Shown piece by piece: positions 58,285 through 64,000 of a stretch of DNA of 64,000 nucleotides (its first letter is position 1; every line of letters begins with the position of its first letter). The stretch is from Trebouxia sp. TZW2008 (lineage: Eukaryota; Chlorophyta; Trebouxiophyceae; Trebouxiales; Trebouxiaceae). Location: NCBI GenBank assembly GCA_002118135.1, contig BDIU01000076.1, forward strand, positions 1 through 64,000, written 5' to 3'. The notes beneath the pieces were generated by a model that saw nothing but the letters and a program-made list of their open reading frames with translations, had not been told where the DNA came from and did not search any database. The position numbers and the translations under genes were made by a program.

Positions 58285-59434
58285 CAGCAGCTTGCCGAAA
58301 TCGAGCTGCCGTTTGAGTCACAGTGAACACGCCGGCTGTTCGGCTCGTCTGCGCGATCAGACAGGCAAGTATCTTTGGACACGGTCTGTACGACCTTGAC
58401 TGAGTTCACGTGGCTGTCAGATTTTTGGGATTCGATGACGCGTTTCTGGTCCTCCTCTTCTTCCTCCCTGCCGTGCAATGCACACACGCACGCACGTGTG
58501 CCCTGAAGGCAGTCTCAGATGGTCAGTTGACAAACCTGCACAGCCGCCTTATTTGCGCAGCAGCTGCAAGTGGCGCCAAAACCGCATCATAAGCAGCTGT
58601 TGCATGTCCTGTTTCGTAATTAGCTGCAAAAAGTGACTGTGACACATGACTTTTGCATGCTTGCAAGCTCACTGAAGCAATCATTGATCAGGGCAACTGT
58701 AGGCTCTGAAGTAGGCTCTGTGAGGAAGACACCTCTCGAGCAGGCCAAATTGATTGCATTAATGCGACCATGCAGTACATGATGCAGGTACCTGTGTGAG
58801 GACTTCAATCAGTACTGCCAAGGCGTGTGGTTTCTGGCATCTTGACCATATTTTTTGCTGTCTCACTTCCAGCTGCAGCGCATGCATGAGTTATTCATGG
58901 CAAGGTGTTGTACCTTGCGTTGTATCCAAGCCACAAATTTGAAGATCGTGCTGACATCCAGGCTATTCTCAGCTCAGTTGCACAAGGAGCGCAGATGACA
59001 TGCTTTAGATGAGGCAGTCGTGTTCCTCATCAGCAACCTTAAAGGGCAGGTGTTTTACACATTTACAAGGCCTCAATGCAAATGGCAGCAATGGCATAAG
59101 TGCAAGACCACAGCTTGAGACAGCAGCTGTTTCCAGCTATTCAGCTCTTGCAAGCGTCAGATGCTGCCTCAATTGGATTACTGCCGCTGTGACCCCAAAG
59201 AATGAAAATGACAGGGCAAAAATGAATTGAGAAGACCATCTGTCGCACTAGATGCTGAGAGCACGAGCCACAACATCCTGACAGAGTTCATTGAAATGGT
59301 GATCTGCAAGCAGACTCCACTGACGAGTAGGCTTTGGAAAAGCGTTGAGATCAAATATGCGACAGAGTTTGTCGTCTATGTGGCAGATGCAATGCCTTCT
59401 CCTGGTGTCCTTGTCGCTTGGACTAATGCTGTTG
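58285..59434. other. Intergenic, upstream of F-box gene and downstream of Ca2+-ATPase
   Basis: The F-box promoter should lie just above 58284. No coding block was recognised. Confidence 0.4.
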
Positions 59435-62400
59435 CTAGACCTCATTGTGAAATGCTAGCATCTCCTCCTGGCGGCGGTGGCCACCGCTGTTCTGGCTCAT
59501 GCGCTGAGTCACCAACTTAGTCAAGGCTGACACCCCAAGGCCCCCAGCCCCCACCGTCAGGGCAAAAATCCATTCCCAGAAGTTCTGGCGGACAGTGACG
59601 AAGACTGTGGCCAGTGGTGTTGATACAATGATGATCTGGAGAGTGACGGTAATGATGATGACGTACATGAATGCCCTGCTTTTGGTAATGCCTTTGAAGA
59701 CATTGAGGGTGGAGTCGCCCAGCTTCCTGGAGTTGATCTCATTGAATACCTGAACAAACAGAAATTGGCTCTTACGTCAATTTGCACTCACGTGAGCTGG
59801 ACAGATGTGAGGTTTGCATGGGTATGCCTGAGTCTCACTTGCTTTTTGCACACCTGAACATGAAGCGTTGAGCTGCATAATCTCAGCAGGTGTTGATGCC
59901 TTGCATTCAAAACTCTACACTCTCCAGATGTATACTGCATGTTCAGTGTCTGCAGGTCGCATCAAGGCTCCTGAACAGACATTTTCAACCTCATCTGAAG
60001 AAAGATGAGTGTGTTGAAGATCAAAGAATATGATCTAATGCATATGTATCACGCACTTTTGAAACTCTTTCTGTGTCACAAGTGATGTACCATGCTTGCA
60101 GCATCTGCGAAAGTGATCTGCACAACCGGACACGGGCATAGCTGTTACCTACCTCGCTTTCGCGCAGGCACAGGTATTGATCAAACAATCAATTCAAAGC
60201 CGAACACATGCCAGCAAGCTCACCTGAAGAAAGATGAATGTGTTGAAGACCAGAGAGTTGGACCTAATGTGCCCCTCAATCTGCTCCTTCTCAAACTCAA
60301 AATTGGCATGCTCTACTAAGCTCTGGAAGTCATGCAGCCGCGCACACCCTGGGTCAGACTTTGCTGATGCTACTTGTGCCTTGTCATCGCCATCTTCTTC
60401 ATCTGCAAAGCCATATGTCATGTCTGACCATGTAAGCAAGTTGCTAAATGAGACAAAGTCACACAATCCCAATGCAGCCTTGCACAGCCTGGGTCAGCCT
60501 GTGCAATGCAACTTAATGCCTCATGCCTGCCATCAGATTCATCTGCAGCTGTAAGTCGTGACTCACCATGCAAGAGGGGTTAGCCCAGCACTGTCGACGC
60601 AGCACTTGATCACCATGCGTTATGTGTTGTGCATGTGCAATGGAGACCTCGTCAAGCACGGCAAATGCAAAGTCATCTTTCCGTAGCTTGCTGCCAGTCC
60701 TTTTAAGCCAAATAGTTCCTTGTGAGCGTGTTCGAGCATAAGCCCATTCATCAGGATCCCTACTGCTCTATGACTCACCATGATCACCATCATCATCATC
60801 AGCATGGTGACTGTGATCTGGCTCCTCATAATCATCATCATCTTCAGGATCATCCAAGTCATCCACCTCCGCCGTTCTTCTTCCTGGCGGCGGCGGCGGC
60901 GGCATCGCTGGGCTGCCACTGCTGCTGGGCTGAGCTGCAGCTGCGGAGCCGTTGCCACAGAAGTTGCTCTGAGTGACTGCCTGCATGTCTTGGATGACAC
61001 AACCCTTGCCTGTCTGTGGCAACAAGCACACTGGGATTTCACCTGAAGCACTCACCCTCTGCATATCAGCCCATGCGTGCAGAAGCATCTTCAACTTGAG
61101 CACCAAAGTGACACATTCTGTGTTCTCACACATGCTGAAACATGTGCCGAAGCATTGGCATTTTTCACAATCTCAAGCGCTGGACATGGGTACATTGTCT
61201 GCTGTGGACAGATGCCAGTAGCTGACTTGGAACATGGTTGTTGTTGGCTTCAGCGCACCAGGTTGTTGTACCTGAAACAAAACAGCATGCTTTCTGCATG
61301 CGCGTAACAATCTGCAGCTTCAAGAGAAGAAGGCTCCCATGTATTCTGCTTCGCCTCAGCCAAGCAACACTTTGCTGCATGGTCTGCAGGAACAGGTTGA
61401 GGCACGTTTAATACCAAACTGATGTTTGTGCGGGACCCGGTGTTACACCAATCAATCAAGCAACAGTACAAGCCATTGCTTGCTCTGATGCACAGCAACG
61501 CTCAGGTCTGGAGATAAGACATGCATGTGCATGGAAAATCTGTAGTCCCATCGTCATGCATGTAGGTGCATGTGTACAACAGGTTGCACTACAAAACAAG
61601 AGCACACGTGTCACCTGGGTAGTACAAGCCACCCTGAGCTCTGCTGCAAGGCGGGGAGCGGCCTGTGGTGCTGCAGCAAAGGTTGATGGAGGCAAAATCA
61701 ATGGCCTGGGAGGTGATGTTGCGTAGCTCCAAGCCTGACTGAGCCACATCCACCGCAGAGTAGAGCTCGCATTGTGACAGCTCCCTGCAGCACAGCTGTG
61801 ATGGTTACAAAAGGCATTACAATATTTGAATTCATTATCATCATCAACACAATGGTGCAGTCAAAGTTGCTGCAGCACAAATTGAAGGAGGCAAAGTCAG
61901 TGGCCTGGGAGGGGATGTTGCATAACCTACCTATGATTTGATCCTGATTGGGCCACGTCACTGCGACAGCTCTTTGCAGCAGAATGATGCTCAGGACTTC
62001 CTCATATATAAAAAGCAAACATCATTGCAAGAATGCCACCACTGCTGCTGCCACTGTTGCTGATGCTAACAAAACCGAACACAAAGGACTACAGCCTCTA
62101 GCTTAGGTGTCAAATGTGTGCGGCAGCAGCACGACTCACGTCATTGACTAGCACAGCTGGTTAATAGCAAGCTTGAATACTTGCTACTGCTGTACAAATG
62201 CACAAGCAATGATGATGGTGGTGCATCTCAATGGCTGTAGCACTTGGAAGGGATGCGGGTTAGGACGACACCATATATTGAGGTGTGACTTGCATCAGTG
62301 TTGATAGTGTGTGTGATGACAAGACACCAACAGTGACATTGTGTCTGTGGCTGCAGCATTTACTTGTAGGAATGGATGCGGGCCGGTGCAGCGTAGATAA

Positions 62401-64000
62401 TCAGGAAGAGCCAGAACAGCTGGTAGCAGCCCTGCACTATCACGTGCTTCCACATGCTGCGGCTAATGAGGGGTTCGCTGCGTCCATGGGGCTTATCCAA
62501 CAGCAAGTCAGGCGTGGGATTCTCTGTGGCCAACGCTGCAGCACATGTCAATGTGTTAGCCGTCAGAGTGCGCCGCAGCAAGTGCAGCCCTGCAACGTCA
62601 ACTGCTGTTGCATGCTGCGGCTGATCAGGGGCTTGCTGCAACCATGTGAGATGTCTAGCAGCAGATCTGGGGTAAACTTTTTCTGTTACTGATGCTGCAT
62701 CATACACTCATGGGTGAGTTTCACTGCCTGAAGTGCTTCAGCAGCAGGGGGTACAGCATTCCTTGTCGCCGACGTTGTTGCATATGACCTACAACAGCTA
62801 TGGTGCTCCAGAGATGCTGCAGCATGCTATGGGATATGCAGGCACATGTCTGCCTGAGCTATATGGCTGAACAGAACAGCCCTCATGCAAAGGCGTTTGC
62901 ATACCAGCAGGTTGGACAACTCATTTGCCCCAACAATTGCTGCTTCAGTGGGTGCAGCTGACAGCTGCAAACACACTTGCAGACAGACAAGCATTACTCA
63001 CCCAAGGCAGCCATTGCGTCCATGATCAGATTCACCCACAGAAGTTGCAGCACATTTAGCGGCGTCTCTCCATTAGTCACAGCCGCCACTGCTGCCACTG
63101 CCAGGGCCACAAAGTTGATTGTCAGCTGGAACTGCAGTCATCATACTCTTCTTCAGTCAATGAATTCAGCAGAAATTGCTGCAAAGCCTTTGATTCAGTA
63201 CAGCTGAAAAGCATGCAAGCATCACATGGCTTGTACACATGTAACACAAGACATCAAAAATTGCGGCAGTTTGACTTGATGCATGCTGCAACTTGACTGA
63301 TCAATTGAGATTAGCCAAGCACACTGAACAAAGCGTGTCAGAGTTTGAAGTGCAGCTGCGCAGTCAGCAGAGTTGAGTTATCACCTGGAGGAACTTGCGG
63401 ATGTTGTTGAACACGCTGCGGCCCCAAAGCACTGACTTGACAATGCTGCTGAAGTTATCATCCTGCAGAGCATGCTTTCCGCTGTCTTTAGTGCAAGAAA
63501 CAAGAACAAGAAAAGATTTGCGCCATTGGGCATTGAGCATGACAAGGAAGCACAGTGAGCAGGATAAAAGCTATGGAGGTGTTTGAGGTGCACTCTCTGG
63601 ACAAGAGATGCTGTCATTCACAGCATTGCAAGACTTTGCTGGTGGTGGTGTGTGTGGTAGTCAGATTGACAGGGTTGTGATGCAGCAGACACTGTGTTGA
63701 TACCAGCAGCTACATTGCAACAGTCGGGGTTTGCTGTTGCCCACTTGGCTGCAAGCAATTTTAACTGAGCAGTTTCACAACTATGCATCCATGGTGACAT
63801 GCGCAGCTACACAGTCATTTGCCCAAGCCGAGTCAGGTTGGCAACAGCTCATGATACTGGCATCAGCTGCACAAGCAGTCTGATCAGCCAGGTGACATGG
63901 TCTCAGAGCCACACCATGATGACAATGTCAGCAGCTGCCTTGGCAACTTCTGTGCCAGCAATGCCCATGGCCAAGCCCACGTCGGATTCCTTCAAGGCAG
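59435..64000 (-). CDS. Type IIB (PMCA/ACA-like) Ca2+-ATPase, C-terminal part
   Basis: P-type Ca2+ pump; the 5' part lies beyond the window. Exons: 64000-63915, 63462-63385, 63131-63002, 62535-62364, 61784-61615, 61009-60779, 60402-60224, 59749-59435, all in phase, 452 aa visible. It begins in the end of the P domain ([35 protein letters not shown]), then M5, M6 with the Ca2+-site residues in [20 protein letters not shown]7 ([20 protein letters not shown]), M8 ([20 protein letters not shown]), M9 and M10. Between M7 and M8, normally a short extracytosolic loop, there is an insertion of about 180 aa: six cysteines, a polyproline run and an acid/His stretch ([20 protein letters not shown]). Removes Ca2+ from the cytosol using ATP. 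Plasma or vacuolar membrane cannot be decided. The C-terminal tail is short, so a calmodulin site, if any, may be N-terminal. Confidence 0.9.
60472..60552 (-). repeat. Partial copy of Ca2+-ATPase exon 60402-60224
   Basis: Matches 60333-60411, the exon's 5' end and acceptor (CTGCAG-ATGAA, then GACCCAGGCTGTGCAAGGCT). Contains a frame-breaking stop. Confidence 0.75.
61860..61985 (-). repeat. Degenerate copy of Ca2+-ATPase exon 61784-61615
   Basis: Shares GAGCTGTCGCAGTG, GTGGCCCAATCAGG and CCCTCCCAGGCCACTGACTT with the exon, but has indels and lies in the upstream intron. Confidence 0.75.
62582..62695 (-). repeat. Degenerate copy of Ca2+-ATPase exon 62535-62364
   Basis: In one minus-strand frame it reads [20 protein letters not shown], parallel to the exon's [20 protein letters not shown]. 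It lacks the M7 segment, so it cannot replace the exon. Confidence 0.8.

Noticed and set aside
1..64000. tRNA or rRNA genes
   Set aside because: No cloverleaf with conserved TTCRANTC box or rRNA core sequence was noticed by eye; a tRNAscan run would be needed to exclude them fully.

Overview
This window is nuclear DNA of a eukaryote with many spliceosomal introns, most likely a green alga (Chlorophyta, perhaps Trebouxiophyceae). Lineage evidence: an AP2-domain protein, an AAAP/LHT-like amino-acid permease, a type IIB Ca2+-ATPase, a caffeoyl-CoA-type O-methyltransferase with a transit-like leader, and two DUF1995 proteins, a family of photosynthetic organisms. There are no operons of known genes, and no tRNA, rRNA or CRISPR was seen. 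Exon models were built by hand from reading frame, GT-AG (once GC-AG) signals and phase continuity.

Layout: 712-5251 (-) AAAP permease, 9 exons. 6239-17602 (+) AP2-domain protein, 16 exons, about 1,873 aa, mostly disordered. 19306-20929 (-) alpha/beta hydrolase of the HSL family. 23895-24696 (+) unrecognised two-TM protein. 26238-28237 (-) O-methyltransferase, divergent from an intronless unrecognised gene at 28696-29313 (+). 30651-34700: possible unresolved minus-strand gene with a polyQ tract. 36350-37110: broken, overlapping small ORFs of virus-like layout. 38414-47020 (-) and 47932-54755 (+): two head-to-head paralogues, each combining a DnaJ-like CxxC pair, a NUMOD3-like motif, CCHC zinc knuckles and DUF1995. 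56271-58284 (-) F-box protein. 59435-64000 (-) 3' part of a type IIB Ca2+-ATPase that runs off the window.

The main hidden pattern is repeated short tandem duplication across exon-intron junctions. In five genes, extra partial copies of an exon end, with its acceptor or donor, lie inside the neighbouring intron. Examples are the permease (1866-1996), AP2 (7499, 12982, 17201), the minus DUF1995 gene (40826-41255, a 145-bp x6 array at 41417-42235, 43380-43445, 43640-44235), the plus DUF1995 gene (four knuckle units, four upstream/downstream copies of the DUF1995 core exon, five copies of a late exon) and the Ca2+-ATPase (60472, 61860, 62582). Corresponding exons have been hit in both DUF1995 paralogues. 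Most copies are truncated or frameshifted. A few (zinc-knuckle units, an 18-codon AP2 exon) are phase-symmetric and could be used.

Other features: a TIR-type MITE pair (40145, 44603), a 45-bp dispersed repeat in four places, several strong hairpins, simple repeats, and a homopolymer region with an assembly gap (3380-3446).
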